Shown here piece after piece: positions 24,620 to 34,161 of a DNA stretch of 63,230 nt. The position numbers and the translations under genes were made by a program. Location: assembly GCA_902520485.1 (NCBI GenBank), contig CABYNZ010000004.1, forward strand, positions 1 through 63,230, written 5' to 3'. Position 1 is the first letter of the stretch. Each line of letters starts with the position of its first letter. This DNA is from an uncultured Prochlorococcus sp. (lineage in GTDB: Bacteria > Cyanobacteriota > Cyanobacteriia > PCC-6307 > Cyanobiaceae). The notes below the pieces were generated by a model. That model made no database searches. It worked only from the letters and a program-made list of their open reading frames with translations, and had not been told where the DNA came from.

Positions 24620-25717
24620 ATGAATACTAAAAATAAAAAATTAAAAATAGCAATCGCTGGACTAGGATTTGGGAAAAAAGTTCATTTAGAGGCATTAAAA
24701 GAGTCTGATCACTTAACTCCTGTAGCAATTTATCATTACGAGAAAAAGCAAAAATCGATGATAGAAAAAGAAACGGGCTTAGATTTTTTTCATAATTGGG
24801 AAGACTTAGTTAAATCTCCAAAAATTGATGGAATTATTATTGCCACTCCTCCTGAATCAAGATTTAAGTTAGCAAAACAAGCTCTGGAGAATAATAAAAA
24901 TTTGCTCCTAGAAAAACCCGTTTCAATATCCTCCTCAGAAATTGAAGAGCTTCAGAGAATATCTTTAATTAATAATTTAAGCGTATGTGTTGATTTTGAA
25001 TATAGAGCAGTACCTCTTTTCCTTCAGACAAAAAAACTTATTGATGAAAATATCTTAGGAGATATATATTTAGTCAAATTAGATTGGTTAATGGGCAGTA
25101 GATCCGACCCCAAAAGATCCTGGAATTGGTATTCATTGGAAGAAAAAGGTGGAGGAGTTATTGGCGCTTTAGGTACTCATGCATTCGATATGTTGAATTG
25201 GTTTTTTGGAGAAGCAATAAACGTGTCTGGCAAGTTAGCAACATCAATAAAAAAAAGACCTTTACCTAATTCATCTGATTTAAATGATGTTACGAGTGAA
25301 GATGTATGTTTAGCCAATATAGAAGTATCAAACTACAGTTCGAATCTTATTCCATGTCAGGTATCTTTATCATCAATTTCTAAAAATGGTAGAGGATTTA
25401 GTTTAGAAATATATGGAAGCGAAGGTTCACTTATTCTTAAAAGCGAAAACCAAAAAGATTATGTCCATGGTTTTAATTTAAAATATTCAAACAGCGAAAA
25501 TAAAATACAAAATCTAACTGCAGATTCAAGTTTTAATTTTGAAAAAACATGGACTGATGGGAGAATAGCTCCAGTTTTAAGAATTCAAAATTTATGGGCT
25601 GAGAGTATTTTTAATAAAACACCTATCATTCCAGGCTTATGCGAGGGACTTGCAAGTCATAAAGTTTGCGAAGCTATAAGAGAATCGTCGAAGAGCGGGT
25701 TAAATATAAAAATATAG
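24620..25717 (+). CDS. Gfo/Idh/MocA-family NAD(P)-dependent oxidoreductase
   Basis: A 365-residue enzyme. The N-terminal Rossmann domain has IAIAGLGFGKKVHLEAL (about 9-25), and the EKP motif NLLLEKPVS (about 94-102) contains the family's catalytic Lys. The C-terminal alpha/beta domain includes GGGVIGALGTHAFDMLNWFFG with the GTHxxD pattern (about 184-191). Members oxidise or reduce sugars, inositols or, in one group, biliverdin. The substrate here is not evident; a sugar derivative is the likely default. Biliverdin reductase is a possibility given pcyA elsewhere, but nothing specific supports it. Confidence 0.8.
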   Translation: MNTKNKKLKIAIAGLGFGKKVHLEALKESDHLTPVAIYHYEKKQKSMIEKETGLDFFHNWEDLVKSPKIDGIIIATPPESRFKLAKQALENNKNLLLEKPVSISSSEIEELQRISLINNLSVCVDFEYRAVPLFLQTKKLIDENILGDIYLVKLDWLMGSRSDPKRSWNWYSLEEKGGGVIGALGTHAFDMLNWFFGEAINVSGKLATSIKKRPLPNSSDLNDVTSEDVCLANIEVSNYSSNLIPCQVSLSSISKNGRGFSLEIYGSEGSLILKSENQKDYVHGFNLKYSNSENKIQNLTADSSFNFEKTWTDGRIAPVLRIQNLWAESIFNKTPIIPGLCEGLASHKVCEAIRESSKSGLNIKI

Positions 25718-25809
25718 ATTTTGTATATCTAATTACGTGACATTTGATCCCTCTTTGTACTAAACTCGCGGAAACAAGTGCTTTGTATAGCATCTAACTT
25801 ATTTTAATT

Positions 25810-26883
25810 ATGGCCCTCGTTCCACTAAGACTACTTTTAGATCACGCTGCTGAGAATGGTTACGGTATTCCAGCTTTCAATGTTAATAATCTTGAGCAAG
25901 TTCAAGCAATCATGGAAGCAGCATATGAAACTGATAGTCCAGTTATCCTCCAAGCTTCAAGAGGGGCAAGAAATTATGCAGGAGAAATTTTCTTACGTCA
26001 TCTAATCCTTGCCGCTACAGAAACATATCCAAATATTCCAGTTGTAATGCACCAAGACCATGGTAATGAGCCATCAACATGCTATTCAGCAGCAATAAAT
26101 GGTTTCACATCAGTAATGATGGATGGTTCTCTAGAGGCAGATGCAAAAACACCCGCAAGTTACGAATATAATGTTGCAGTTACTAAAAAGGTTGTAGATT
26201 TTGCTCATTCAGTTGGGGTTAGTGTTGAAGGAGAATTAGGTTGCTTAGGTTCATTAGAAACAGGGAAAGGAGAAGCTGAAGATGGTCATGGTTTTGAAGG
26301 TGAACTTTCTACAGATATGCTTTTGACTGATCCTGAAGAAGCTGCAGATTTTGTTGCTAAAACAAAAGTTGATGCATTAGCTATTGCTATAGGTACAAGT
26401 CATGGTGCTTATAAATTCACAAGAAAACCTACAGGAGAAGTTCTTGCAATAAGCAGAATTGCTGAAATTCATAAAGCACTTCCAAATACCCATCTTGTAA
26501 TGCATGGATCTAGTTCAGTTCCTCAGGAATGGTTGGATATCATTAACAAATATGGTGGTGAAATTCCTCAAACTTATGGTGTTCCTGTTGAAGAAATTCA
26601 AGAGGGAATAAGAAATGGAGTTAGGAAAGTCAACATTGATACTGATAACAGACTAGCTTTCACTGCCGCGGTTAGAGAGGCAGCATTTGCTGATAAGGCA
26701 AACTTCGACCCAAGACATTTCAACAAGCCTGCTAGAAAATACATGAAGCAAGTTTGTCTTGATAGATACAAGCAGTTCTGGTGCGAAGGTCAAGCAAGTA
26801 AGATCAAACAAAACAGCACTAATTATTTTGCTGATCTTTACGCAAAAGGTGATTTGGATCCAAAAGTAAAAGCTACTGTTTAA
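25810..26883 (+). CDS. fba: Fructose-bisphosphate aldolase, class II
   Basis: A 357-residue zinc-dependent aldolase of the Calvin cycle and glycolysis (FBP and SBP cleavage or formation). Zinc-binding [10 protein letters not shown] (about 79-88, HxDH), [15 protein letters not shown] (about 137), [15 protein letters not shown] (about 196-210) and VMHGSSSVP (about 234-242, third zinc His) are standard for the cyanobacterial CbbA group. A strong leader of about 90 bp lies upstream. A bidirectional terminator follows immediately, separating it from convergent purQ. Confidence 0.96.
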   Translation: MALVPLRLLLDHAAENGYGIPAFNVNNLEQVQAIMEAAYETDSPVILQASRGARNYAGEIFLRHLILAATETYPNIPVVMHQDHGNEPSTCYSAAINGFTSVMMDGSLEADAKTPASYEYNVAVTKKVVDFAHSVGVSVEGELGCLGSLETGKGEAEDGHGFEGELSTDMLLTDPEEAADFVAKTKVDALAIAIGTSHGAYKFTRKPTGEVLAISRIAEIHKALPNTHLVMHGSSSVPQEWLDIINKYGGEIPQTYGVPVEEIQEGIRNGVRKVNIDTDNRLAFTAAVREAAFADKANFDPRHFNKPARKYMKQVCLDRYKQFWCEGQASKIKQNSTNYFADLYAKGDLDPKVKATV

Positions 26884-26903
26884 TTTCTTCCCAAATTAAA
26901 TAA

Positions 26904-26936
26904 AAAAAGGCCTCCAAAATTGGGGGTCTTTTTTTA
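26904..26936. terminator. Bidirectional Rho-independent terminator between fba and purQ
   Basis: AAAAAGGCCTCC (26904-26915) pairs with GGGGGTCTTTTT (26922-26933) over 12 positions with two G-T wobbles and a 6-base loop. It is flanked by an A-run on the left and a T-run on the right, so it works on both strands. It overlaps the purQ stop codon (26936-26934) and lies 20 bp after the fba stop. It is the clearest intrinsic terminator in the window. Confidence 0.85.
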
Positions 26937-27599
26937 TTTCAATATTAATGATTTTAATGTAAAGAGACCATCAGTCCCACCAATTGTCTCGTCGCATGCT
27001 CGCTCTGGATGAGGCATTAAACCTAGAACATTTCCCTTCTCATTAGTTATGCCTGCGATATCGAATGAGGATCCATTGGGATTATTTTTATATCTCAAAG
27101 CGATCAATTCATTATCTACAAGTTTTTTTAAAGTATCAGAATCACAATGATATCTTCCTTCCCCATGCGCTATTGGCAATTTAATTGTTTGTTTTTCATC
27201 TACATTATTAAACCAACCTCCTTTTGAAGAAACGATGTCCAGTTCAACGTCATCACAGATAAAATTAAGATTTTTATTTGCAACAAGAGCACCAGGCAAA
27301 AATCCTGATTCTGTCAAAATTTGAAACCCATTACAAATTCCTAAAACTCTTTTCCCGCTTTTAACAAACTCATCCAAGGCATTAATTAATGGAGAGAATC
27401 TCGCAATTGCTCCGCATCTTAAATAATCACCATAGCTAAATCCTCCGGGTAAAACTATTGCATCTACATCACTTAAATCTGAAGACTCATGCCACAAGTA
27501 TTTTGTTCTTATGTCTAAACAACCTTCCAATGCCCATGAAACATCACGATCACAATTAGAACCAGGGAAGACAACAACTCCTACAGTAAAATTATCCAT
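26934..27599 (-). CDS. purQ: Phosphoribosylformylglycinamidine synthase, glutaminase subunit
   Basis: A 221-residue class I glutamine amidotransferase that supplies ammonia in step four of purine synthesis. [12 protein letters not shown] (N-terminus), [18 protein letters not shown] (about 50-67), GICNGFQIL with nucleophile Cys (about 92-100) and MPHPERA with catalytic His and Glu (about 198-204) are all present. With purS upstream and a separate PurL elsewhere it forms the three-part enzyme of Gram-positives and cyanobacteria. It starts one base after the purS stop. Confidence 0.96.
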   Translation of the reverse strand: MDNFTVGVVVFPGSNCDRDVSWALEGCLDIRTKYLWHESSDLSDVDAIVLPGGFSYGDYLRCGAIARFSPLINALDEFVKSGKRVLGICNGFQILTESGFLPGALVANKNLNFICDDVELDIVSSKGGWFNNVDEKQTIKLPIAHGEGRYHCDSDTLKKLVDNELIALRYKNNPNGSSFDIAGITNEKGNVLGLMPHPERACDETIGGTDGLFTLKSLILK

Positions 27600-27600
27600 C

Positions 27601-27855
27601 TTATAATTTTTCTAGTGAATACTCATAATCTTCAATAACAGTATTTGCGAATAACCTTTGACACAATAAATCAATTTTTCCTCTTACTTCGTTTTCACCA
27701 TTACCTTCTATTTTCACCTCAATCATTTTTCCTATACGTAATGATTTTATTCCCTCGGCTCCAAGTTTTATAGAGGCAGATTTGGTAGCTTCCCCTGCCG
27801 GATCTAAAACTGAGGGTCTTAGTCTTACAAAAACTTTTACAGCAAATTGGTCCAA
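27601..27855 (-). CDS. purS: Phosphoribosylformylglycinamidine synthase subunit PurS
   Basis: An 84-residue protein with the [20 protein letters not shown] opening and [14 protein letters not shown] centre that define PurS, a small dimer bridging PurL and PurQ. It is translationally adjacent to purQ (one-base gap), in the usual purS-purQ order. Length is normal. Confidence 0.93.
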   Translation of the reverse strand: MDQFAVKVFVRLRPSVLDPAGEATKSASIKLGAEGIKSLRIGKMIEVKIEGNGENEVRGKIDLLCQRLFANTVIEDYEYSLEKL

Positions 27856-27952
27856 TTAAAAATTAATTTCTACTAGAAGATTAGTTTAAATTTTAATAAA
27901 AAGTACTATTGATTAATAAACAAATATTTTTACCTTAAGGCTTTCTGAGTTA

Positions 27953-28117
27953 TTAGATGTTTATGTAGCCTCTACCAAAACATACTAAGCAAGTTCTTCT
28001 TGAATTTTCATGTGTTTTAAAATTTCCTGCCCCTCCACATTTTGAACATTTTATTTTATCAATTGATGTGACTTCGTCAGAGATTATTTGTTTTAAAGCA
28101 ATTTTTGGATTTTCCAT
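27953..28117 (-). CDS. Small four-cysteine zinc-knuckle protein (54 aa)
   Basis: Frame from ATG at 28117 to TAA at 27955-27953. C24-x2-C27-G-G-x-G and C43-x2-C46-F-G-R-G are paired CxxCxGxG-like knuckles, the pattern of DnaJ-type zinc centres (one half of a DnaJ cysteine-rich domain). The N-terminus is short and helical (ALKQIISDEV). DnaJ-like mini-proteins of this form (such as BSD2-type in chloroplasts) act in protein assembly or disulfide chemistry; a similar role is possible. It lies between cobW and purS, on the same strand as both, and may join the purS-purQ transcript. Confidence 0.6.
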   Translation of the reverse strand: MENPKIALKQIISDEVTSIDKIKCSKCGGAGNFKTHENSRRTCLVCFGRGYINI

Positions 28118-28162
28118 CTTGGGCTGTCTACTATTTAAGTATCCCGGCAGTCAACTATAATG

Positions 28163-29227
28163 TCAAATTGCTATTTTTGGTTCACTTAAAATCTTAAATT
28201 TCTCTTTAATTTTTTTATTGAAAGTTTTTATAGATTTTTCATCAAAGGAGATTATTACTAATTCAAGCCCAGCATTATCATTTGGTCTCCAACAATTGTC
28301 TGGAGCTTCTTCAAACCAAGTATTAATTTTCTTTCCAACAATTTGTATTTGTAAAGGTAATGATTTGTTTGGTATCCAAATACGTCCTTTTATTCGAAGA
28401 ATATTTAATTCATCCAAGATTTTTGACATCTCCTTTTCAAAGTCATTTTTTTCAAGGAAATAATTTAATTTAATTGAATCTGATACAAGTTCAACATGAT
28501 TATGGTCATGTTCTTCAGTTAAAAATTCTTTATAAGTCTCTTTTTTAAAATTAAAATCAAATAGATAGTTCAAATCAATTTTGCCATTATTAGATTTAAG
28601 GACTGGTGTAGATGAGTTTAGACTTCCTTGAATTTTATGTTTTACAAAGTCAAACTGATCATCATTTAAGATATCTGATCTAGAGACTAAAACGATATCA
28701 GAGACTTCTAGTTGCTCCTCATAAAGTTCATCTATAGTGGCGTTGTGATCAATTTTATCTGTTTCATTATATTGTTTTGTTATTTTATTTAAATCATTAA
28801 TTGGTGAACCATTAAGCATTGATTCTCCATTAACGATACCAACAACAACCTCAAGGTAGATGGAAGACCTAATCTCAGGCCAGTTAAGTGCTTGAATTAA
28901 GGGAATTGGTAGTGCCAAGCCACTTGTTTCGATAATTATTGATTCGATAGGAGGATTAAATTCTAGGAGAGCTTTTATTGATGGAACAAAATCATCTTGA
29001 ACAGTACAACATAAACATCCATTGTTTAATTCGATTACACAGTCGTCTTCAGATTCATAACATTTATCACAACTTTTAATCAAATCACCGTCAATTCCAA
29101 CATCACCAAATTCATTAATTATTAAACCAAATTTTTTATTACTCTCTTTTAATAAATATCTTAGAAAAGTTGTTTTACCTGAACCAAGAAAACCTGAAAC
29201 AACTATAACTGGTATTTTCTTTTTCAT
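28163..29227 (-). CDS. CobW/COG0523-family G3E GTPase (metal chaperone type)
   Basis: A 354-residue GTPase. P-loop GFLGSGKTT (about 12-20), the metal-binding GCLCCTV motif (CxCC, about 71-77), ETSGLA (about 98-103) and a SRSD-type guanine motif (about 183) are present, followed by a C-terminal CobW_C domain (about 270-350). The middle has a His-rich acidic patch (EEHDHNHVEL, about 241-250), typical of zinc- or cobalt-handling members. Candidate roles are zinc chaperone or cobalamin-related cobalt insertion. No Zur-type box is apparent upstream. The pentapeptide-repeat gene upstream is nine bases away and likely co-transcribed. Confidence 0.85.
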   Translation of the reverse strand: MKKKIPVIVVSGFLGSGKTTFLRYLLKESNKKFGLIINEFGDVGIDGDLIKSCDKCYESEDDCVIELNNGCLCCTVQDDFVPSIKALLEFNPPIESIIIETSGLALPIPLIQALNWPEIRSSIYLEVVVGIVNGESMLNGSPINDLNKITKQYNETDKIDHNATIDELYEEQLEVSDIVLVSRSDILNDDQFDFVKHKIQGSLNSSTPVLKSNNGKIDLNYLFDFNFKKETYKEFLTEEHDHNHVELVSDSIKLNYFLEKNDFEKEMSKILDELNILRIKGRIWIPNKSLPLQIQIVGKKINTWFEEAPDNCWRPNDNAGLELVIISFDEKSIKTFNKKIKEKFKILSEPKIAI

Positions 29228-29236
29228 TTTTTATGA

Positions 29237-29749
29237 TTAACAACCTAAGCTATATTCTGTACTCTCTCCTGTAGAACTATTTGTGCCATTAGCAATCGCA
29301 CATAATTGTTTTTGTTGTGTACGACTAAGAACTGCATCAGTAAAATCTGCACCATCTATTTTTGCTCCTTCAAAATTACTCTCCATTAATAAAGCATTTG
29401 TAAAATTAACATCCGAAAGATCTGCATCTGTAAAATCTGTTGCATAAGCTAGTGCATCTCTTAAATTGGCTCCATTAAACTTTGAATTTTGCAATTTACT
29501 ATTATTGAACACCGCGCCTTCTAAATTACTTTCACTGAAATTAAATCCATTCAAATCAAACTTAACATATTCGTTACCGCTTAAATCTTGACCATGCATA
29601 TCTGGCTCTAAATTAAGGTCTTGCTGGTTTCTAATCTCAGGAGGTCGTTTAGCCCATGCAGAATTTACAGAATTAAAAAATAAAATCCCAACGAACAACA
29701 AAGTAATTAATGCATTCTTTAGTGAGGGGAAAACAATTGATTTAATCAT
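29237..29749 (-). CDS. Exported pentapeptide-repeat protein
   Basis: A 170-residue protein with an N-terminal signal or anchor (about 10-34, ending NSAWA). From about residue 50 runs of A(D/N)LxX units follow: FDLNGFNFSESNLEGAVFNN, then NSKFNGANLRDALAYATDFT, and so on, giving about 14 five-residue steps of a right-handed quadrilateral beta helix. The signal ending AWA suggests lumen or periplasm. Two Cys at the C-terminus (QLCAIANG..LGC) may form a disulfide cap. Pentapeptide proteins in lumen (TL17-like) have no firm function. It is upstream of and likely co-transcribed with cobW. Confidence 0.8.
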   Translation of the reverse strand: MIKSIVFPSLKNALITLLFVGILFFNSVNSAWAKRPPEIRNQQDLNLEPDMHGQDLSGNEYVKFDLNGFNFSESNLEGAVFNNSKLQNSKFNGANLRDALAYATDFTDADLSDVNFTNALLMESNFEGAKIDGADFTDAVLSRTQQKQLCAIANGTNSSTGESTEYSLGC

Positions 29750-29812
29750 AATAAGACTGTATTTTAGAACTTAAGTATTTAAAGCTTGTAAGAGTATCTT
29801 AAAGGAAAATAT

Positions 29813-30430
29813 ATGGCAATGTCACTAAAGGTTATTGTTCCTCCTCATCCATTAATAAAACATTGGCTTTCAATATTGCGAGAAAAAAATACTCCAGATA
29901 TTTTATACTCAACAGGATATGAACAACTAGGGAAATGGCTTACATATGAAGCATTACGTAATTGGCTGCCATATAAAAAAGAAATAGTAAATACTGATAA
30001 TGGGGACACAGATGGATTCTTTATTAATACTGATTATCCAATAAAAGTACTAGCAATGTTGCCCGAAGGGTTATCTCTTTGGTTTGGATCTAAAGAGGTA
30101 ATTCCTAATTCAACCCTCTCATTAGGAGAACTTCCTAAAACTATTGAATCAAATGAAGGAGTTATATTTTATTCAGAACAAATAACGACAAAATCAACCA
30201 CATTAGAAACCTTAATTAAATTAAAGGAATTAGGTGTTGATTCAAATAGGATTCTTTTAATAACTGCTATTTGCTCAAATAAAGGGTTAAATGAAATTGC
30301 GAAATTATTCCCGAATCAGGTAATTTACACTTCTTGCATAGATGAGGAAGACGAAAAAACACCATTATTGGTACCCGGTATTGGGAATCCTTTATCGCGT
30401 TTAAGTACTATATTTCAAGATAAGAACTAA
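29813..30430 (+). CDS. Uracil phosphoribosyltransferase-like protein with degenerate active site
   Basis: A 205-residue protein. The N-terminus PHPLIKHWLSILREKNTP and body follow UPRT, ending YTSCIDEEDEKTPLLVPGIGNPLSR where UPRT has the uracil-binding YTASID...PGLGDAGD. But the PRPP loop DPMLATGGS is replaced by YSEQITTKST, and the VPILRAGLG loop by LAMLPEGLSL, so catalysis is unlikely. The start ATG 29813 is preceded by AAGGA with six bases spacing, which favours it over ATG 29819. A structural or regulatory role is likely. The next gene begins 30 bp later. Confidence 0.72.
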   Translation: MAMSLKVIVPPHPLIKHWLSILREKNTPDILYSTGYEQLGKWLTYEALRNWLPYKKEIVNTDNGDTDGFFINTDYPIKVLAMLPEGLSLWFGSKEVIPNSTLSLGELPKTIESNEGVIFYSEQITTKSTTLETLIKLKELGVDSNRILLITAICSNKGLNEIAKLFPNQVIYTSCIDEEDEKTPLLVPGIGNPLSRLSTIFQDKN

Positions 30431-30459
30431 TATAGAATATAGGAGTAAATATTTTACCA

Positions 30460-30750
30460 ATGTCTGAATACAGAGATTCGTCTTCAAATAATCTTTTATC
30501 ATTAATAAGTGGTGCTTTTATTGGAGCAGCAGGTCTAGCATGGTGGTTAATATCCGAAGCAGACAAAAGAAAGGAGGAAAAAAAACAAAAAGCAATGATG
30601 TATTCCTCCAGAATTCAAGACGGCTCAGAAGCGATTGATTCAAATGAAAATATAAATGAAGTTGAAGGAGAGAATCTGGAGAAGAAAGTAGAGCAACTTA
30701 ATTCTGCAATTGCTGATGTGAGGAAGCAACTTGAAGAGTTGGGGCAATAG
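30460..30750 (+). CDS. Small membrane protein with coiled-coil tail (96 aa)
   Basis: One hydrophobic helix near residues 11-32 (LLSLISGAFIGAAGLAWWLISEA) is followed by a charged linker (DKRKEEKKQK) and a heptad-like tail (LEKKVEQLNSAIADVRKQLEELG, about 73-95) predicted as coiled coil. The topology suits a membrane-tethered oligomerising protein. It is downstream of the UPRT-like gene and 23 bp upstream of ilvD, all on the plus strand. It is probably a conserved cyanobacterial protein of unknown function. Confidence 0.65.
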   Translation: MSEYRDSSSNNLLSLISGAFIGAAGLAWWLISEADKRKEEKKQKAMMYSSRIQDGSEAIDSNENINEVEGENLEKKVEQLNSAIADVRKQLEELGQ

Positions 30751-30773
30751 AATAAAAAAGGTTCTCAAATAAT

Positions 30774-32447
30774 ATGAATAAACTCAGATCATCTGCAATA
30801 ACCCAAGGTGTGCAAAGATCACCTAACAGATCGATGTTAAGAGCTGTTGGATTTAATGATGAAGATTTTAATAAACCTATTATTGGAGTTGCAAATGGAT
30901 ACAGCACCATAACACCATGCAATATGGGTTTAAATAAGTTAGCTCTAAAAGCTGAAGAGTCTATAAAAAGATCAGGTGGGATGCCTCAGATGTTTGGGAC
31001 TATAACAGTAAGTGATGGGATTTCTATGGGAACAGAGGGCATGAAATATTCCTTAGTTTCAAGAGAAGTTATTGCTGATTCAATTGAAACAGCATGCAAT
31101 GCTCAGAGTATGGATGGAGTACTTGCTATAGGTGGATGTGATAAAAACATGCCGGGTGCCATGATTGCGATTGCAAGAATGAATATTCCTTCAATTTTCA
31201 TTTATGGAGGGACAATAAAGCCTGGGAAATTGCATGGAGAAGATCTTACTGTTGTTAGTGCATTTGAAGCTGTTGGACAATTAACATCAGGCAAAATTAA
31301 TGAAGAAAGGCTAATCCAAGTTGAGAAAAATTGTATTCCTGGTGCTGGTAGCTGTGGAGGAATGTTTACAGCTAATACAATGTCTGCGGTTATTGAAGTA
31401 TTAGGGTTAAGTCTTCCTCACAGTTCCACTATGGCTGCTGAAGATCTTGAAAAAGAACTAAGTGCAGATAAAAGTGCTGAGATATTAGTCTCTGCAATAG
31501 AAAAAGATATAAGACCTCTAGACCTAATGACTAAGAAAGCATTTGAAAATGCAATATCAGTAATCATGGCAATTGGCGGATCAACAAATGCGGTATTGCA
31601 CATCTTAGCTATCGCGAATACTGCAGGAATAGATATCAACATTAATGATTTTGAGAGAATCAGACAAAAAGTACCCGTTATTTGTGACCTTAAACCGAGT
31701 GGTAAATATGTGACGGTGGATCTTCATAAGGCAGGTGGGATTCCACAAGTAATGAAAATACTTTTGAATGCAGGATTAATTCATGGCGATTGCAAAAACA
31801 TTGAAGGAAAAACCATCTCAGAATACTTACAAAATATTCCAGATAAGCCTCCAACAAATCAAAATGTCATAAGAGACATAGATGACCCTCTTTATAAAAA
31901 AGGACATCTAGCGATATTAAAAGGTAACTTAGCGAGCGAAGGTTCTGTAGCCAAAATTAGCGGAGTAAAAAACCCTGTATTAACAGGTCCTGCAAAGATT
32001 TTTGAAAGTGAAGAGGATTGTTTAAAATCGATATTAAATAACGATATCAAAGCTGGTGATGTTGTTGTTATTAGAAACGAAGGTCCTGTAGGAGGACCAG
32101 GTATGAGAGAGATGTTAGCTCCAACATCTGCTATTGTTGGTCAAGGGCTAGGAGAGAAGGTAGCTTTAATTACCGATGGCAGATTTAGCGGCGGTACCTA
32201 TGGTCTTGTTGTGGGTCACATAGCTCCAGAGGCTGCTGTAGGGGGAAATATTGCTCTAATAAAACAAGGTGATTTAATTACAGTAGATGCTGTAAAACAA
32301 CTAATTGAAGTTGATTTATCTGACGAAGAATTAGAAAAAAGAAAAAAAGATTGGGTAAAACCTATTCAAAAATACAAAAGAGGAATTCTTTCAAAATATT
32401 CGAGAATCGTAAGCACATCAAGTTTAGGAGCTGTTACTGATTTATAA
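30774..32447 (+). CDS. ilvD: Dihydroxy-acid dehydratase
   Basis: A 557-residue Fe-S dehydratase for valine, isoleucine and leucine synthesis. Cluster ligands lie in [11 protein letters not shown] and [14 protein letters not shown], with a Cys early in the chain (ITPCNMG). [10 protein letters not shown] (about 271-280) and [19 protein letters not shown] (about 471-489) are conserved. Length is normal. It needs iron, so its demand fits the iron-limited biology suggested elsewhere in the window. It is convergent with the hypothetical at 32469. Confidence 0.96.
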   Translation: MNKLRSSAITQGVQRSPNRSMLRAVGFNDEDFNKPIIGVANGYSTITPCNMGLNKLALKAEESIKRSGGMPQMFGTITVSDGISMGTEGMKYSLVSREVIADSIETACNAQSMDGVLAIGGCDKNMPGAMIAIARMNIPSIFIYGGTIKPGKLHGEDLTVVSAFEAVGQLTSGKINEERLIQVEKNCIPGAGSCGGMFTANTMSAVIEVLGLSLPHSSTMAAEDLEKELSADKSAEILVSAIEKDIRPLDLMTKKAFENAISVIMAIGGSTNAVLHILAIANTAGIDININDFERIRQKVPVICDLKPSGKYVTVDLHKAGGIPQVMKILLNAGLIHGDCKNIEGKTISEYLQNIPDKPPTNQNVIRDIDDPLYKKGHLAILKGNLASEGSVAKISGVKNPVLTGPAKIFESEEDCLKSILNNDIKAGDVVVIRNEGPVGGPGMREMLAPTSAIVGQGLGEKVALITDGRFSGGTYGLVVGHIAPEAAVGGNIALIKQGDLITVDAVKQLIEVDLSDEELEKRKKDWVKPIQKYKRGILSKYSRIVSTSSLGAVTDL

Positions 32448-32468
32448 ATCAGCTCAAAATTTTTTTTC

Positions 32469-32855
32469 TTAATCAATAAAACTTTTTATCCTATTTGCTA
32501 AATTTTCCAATCTAGTACTGTATTTTGGTGAATTGCATTTTTTCCCATTATTGCTATCCATCCATAATGTTTTAACTCCACACCATAATATTGGTTCATC
32601 AGGGAAGTTAAGCTTAGAGATAACTAAAACCAACTCTTTATTTGATTTAAAAAGTTCTAATTCAAGATCATAAATTTCTAATCTTTTACCTTCTTTATCT
32701 CTACATAAGATATTAACTGTTAAATCAATATCTTCATCTTCGAATTCGTATTCACCATTTATTTTTACTACAGAATGAACAAAAGGTTTATTTGTTAAAT
32801 CTGCTGACTTAGCGATTAAGCTCTCTATATTTTTAGGTGGATTTTCAAATAACAC
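32469..32855 (-). CDS. Conserved cyanobacterial hypothetical protein (128 aa)
   Basis: A soluble, acidic protein of 128 residues with several beta strands (DIDLTVNILCRD, LELELFKSNKELVLVISKL) and a WCGVKTLWMDSNNG segment (about 91-104). No signal peptide or membrane segment. I recognise no catalytic motif. Its start overlaps the end of the upstream CIA30-like gene by 11 bases, implying coupled translation and a possible shared function with it. Confidence 0.6.
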   Translation of the reverse strand: MLFENPPKNIESLIAKSADLTNKPFVHSVVKINGEYEFEDEDIDLTVNILCRDKEGKRLEIYDLELELFKSNKELVLVISKLNFPDEPILWCGVKTLWMDSNNGKKCNSPKYSTRLENLANRIKSFID

Positions 32856-33393
32856 TTATTGATTTAATTAAAACTTTTATTGAACCCTGTTTAAACTCAT
32901 TATTAAGTAATCCATCATCACCGAACTTAGAGTGAAGTAGTTGCAATCTTTTAATTTTAGATGGCTTGAATTTAAATGGAAAACGTACTTTATTAGCTCT
33001 TACTGAAGGTTTTAACTCACTAAAAGGAATTTGAACATTTGTTGTCCCGAATTTTTTTGTTGGGAATGATTTAATCCATCTAAGTCCACCAGGAATAAAT
33101 TCGGTTAGTCCTAGTAGATCATCTTCACAAGCGACAGCAAATTTAAAAGTTCTTCCTTGTCCATCAATATTTAATTCAAAGGATGAATACTCAGATACAT
33201 TTAAAGAAGGTTTATATATAGAAGATCTACAACTAACAAATCCTCCTGCTTTCTCGACAATATTACCCTTTAATATCAAACCCGAATTTGAAGTTTCACA
33301 AAAAGCTGAACTTGATCCGCCCATAACAGTATCATTTAATGTTTTCCAACCATCGAACTCCTTTTTCTGGAATAAAAATTTTTTCTTACTCAT
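32845..33393 (-). CDS. CIA30-family protein (complex I intermediate-associated type)
   Basis: A 182-residue beta-sandwich protein. WKTLNDTVMGGSSSAF near residue 15-30 and FVSCRSSIYKPSLNVSEYSSFELNIDGQGRTFKFAV match the CIA30 core, and the C-terminal KIKRLQLLHSKF...IKVLIKSISVI is typical. In mitochondria CIA30 (NDUFAF1) assists complex I assembly; cyanobacterial relatives are thought to act on NDH-1 or other thylakoid complexes, so the exact job is inferred. It has no signal peptide. The following gene starts inside its 3' end. Confidence 0.8.
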   Translation of the reverse strand: MSKKKFLFQKKEFDGWKTLNDTVMGGSSSAFCETSNSGLILKGNIVEKAGGFVSCRSSIYKPSLNVSEYSSFELNIDGQGRTFKFAVACEDDLLGLTEFIPGGLRWIKSFPTKKFGTTNVQIPFSELKPSVRANKVRFPFKFKPSKIKRLQLLHSKFGDDGLLNNEFKQGSIKVLIKSISVI

Positions 33394-33423
33394 TAAATAA
33401 TTTAAATTATTAATAGACTTTAA

Positions 33424-34161
33424 CTAAATTTCTAATTCTTTTGCTGATTCCTGATCACAAAATATTGAAATTTGATTAATAGATTTTATTAATTTTGATG
33501 GTGTTCTATCTGGTAGCTCTTTTGCATCTAATAACCTCTCAAGAGCAATTCTTTTAGAAGCTCCACTAACTAAAAATACTATCTTTGAAGAAGCTGAAAG
33601 AACCTTTGGAGTTAATGAAATTCTTTTTAAACCTTTACCTTCATTAAAAATAACAAAATCATCTACATTATTATTTTTTTGATAAGGAAATAGTGAGGCT
33701 GTATGACCATCATCTCCAAGACCTAATAATGTTAAATCGAAAGTTGGAGGGTTTGATCCGCATTTTTCAAATAATTTAGAAATAAATTGATTTTTAGTAG
33801 TTTCATCATCAGCGTTTAAATCATTGAAAATTTCATAAAAATAAGCTTTAGATCCAAAATTAGTTAGCAAAGAATTTCTCAACATTAACGAGTTACTTAA
33901 TTCTGAATTTGGATCAACACATCTTTCATCTCCTAAAAAGACATCAACCATATCCCATTGAAGATCATTATTAGATAAGAGATGATAGACAGATTTAGGA
34001 GTTGAACCTCCACTTACACAAAATTTGAATCTATCTTTCTTTTTTAAAGTATGAATAATATGGCTTTGAATAAACTTAAAAACCGCTGTTGATAGTTCAA
34101 ACTTGTCTTTGTATATATTTAAGGTGTATCCATTTTTGACCTTTTCAATCATTTCATCCAT
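33424..34161 (-). CDS. pgl: 6-phosphogluconolactonase
   Basis: A 245-residue lactonase of the oxidative pentose phosphate pathway, NagB-fold. CVSGGSTPKSVYHLL (phosphate-binding, about 48-62), VDVFLGDERCVDP (about 73-85), LTLLGLGDDGHTASLFP with catalytic His (about 138-155) and FLVSGASKRIAL are all present. It overlaps the upstream gnd by 13 bases, so the two consecutive pathway enzymes are probably translated from one message. The start is the first of two nearby Met. Confidence 0.93.
   Translation of the reverse strand: MDEMIEKVKNGYTLNIYKDKFELSTAVFKFIQSHIIHTLKKKDRFKFCVSGGSTPKSVYHLLSNNDLQWDMVDVFLGDERCVDPNSELSNSLMLRNSLLTNFGSKAYFYEIFNDLNADDETTKNQFISKLFEKCGSNPPTFDLTLLGLGDDGHTASLFPYQKNNNVDDFVIFNEGKGLKRISLTPKVLSASSKIVFLVSGASKRIALERLLDAKELPDRTPSKLIKSINQISIFCDQESAKELEI

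Noticed and set aside
25723..25736. GTA-N8-TAC (NtcA-like) site upstream of fba
   Set aside because: The pattern is short and many matches are expected by chance in AT-rich sequence. Position relative to a -10 element is not convincing.
25765..25800. GGAAACA motif in the fba leader, reminiscent of Yfr2-type small RNAs
   Set aside because: Only one copy is present, with no terminator or matching stem-loops before the coding region.
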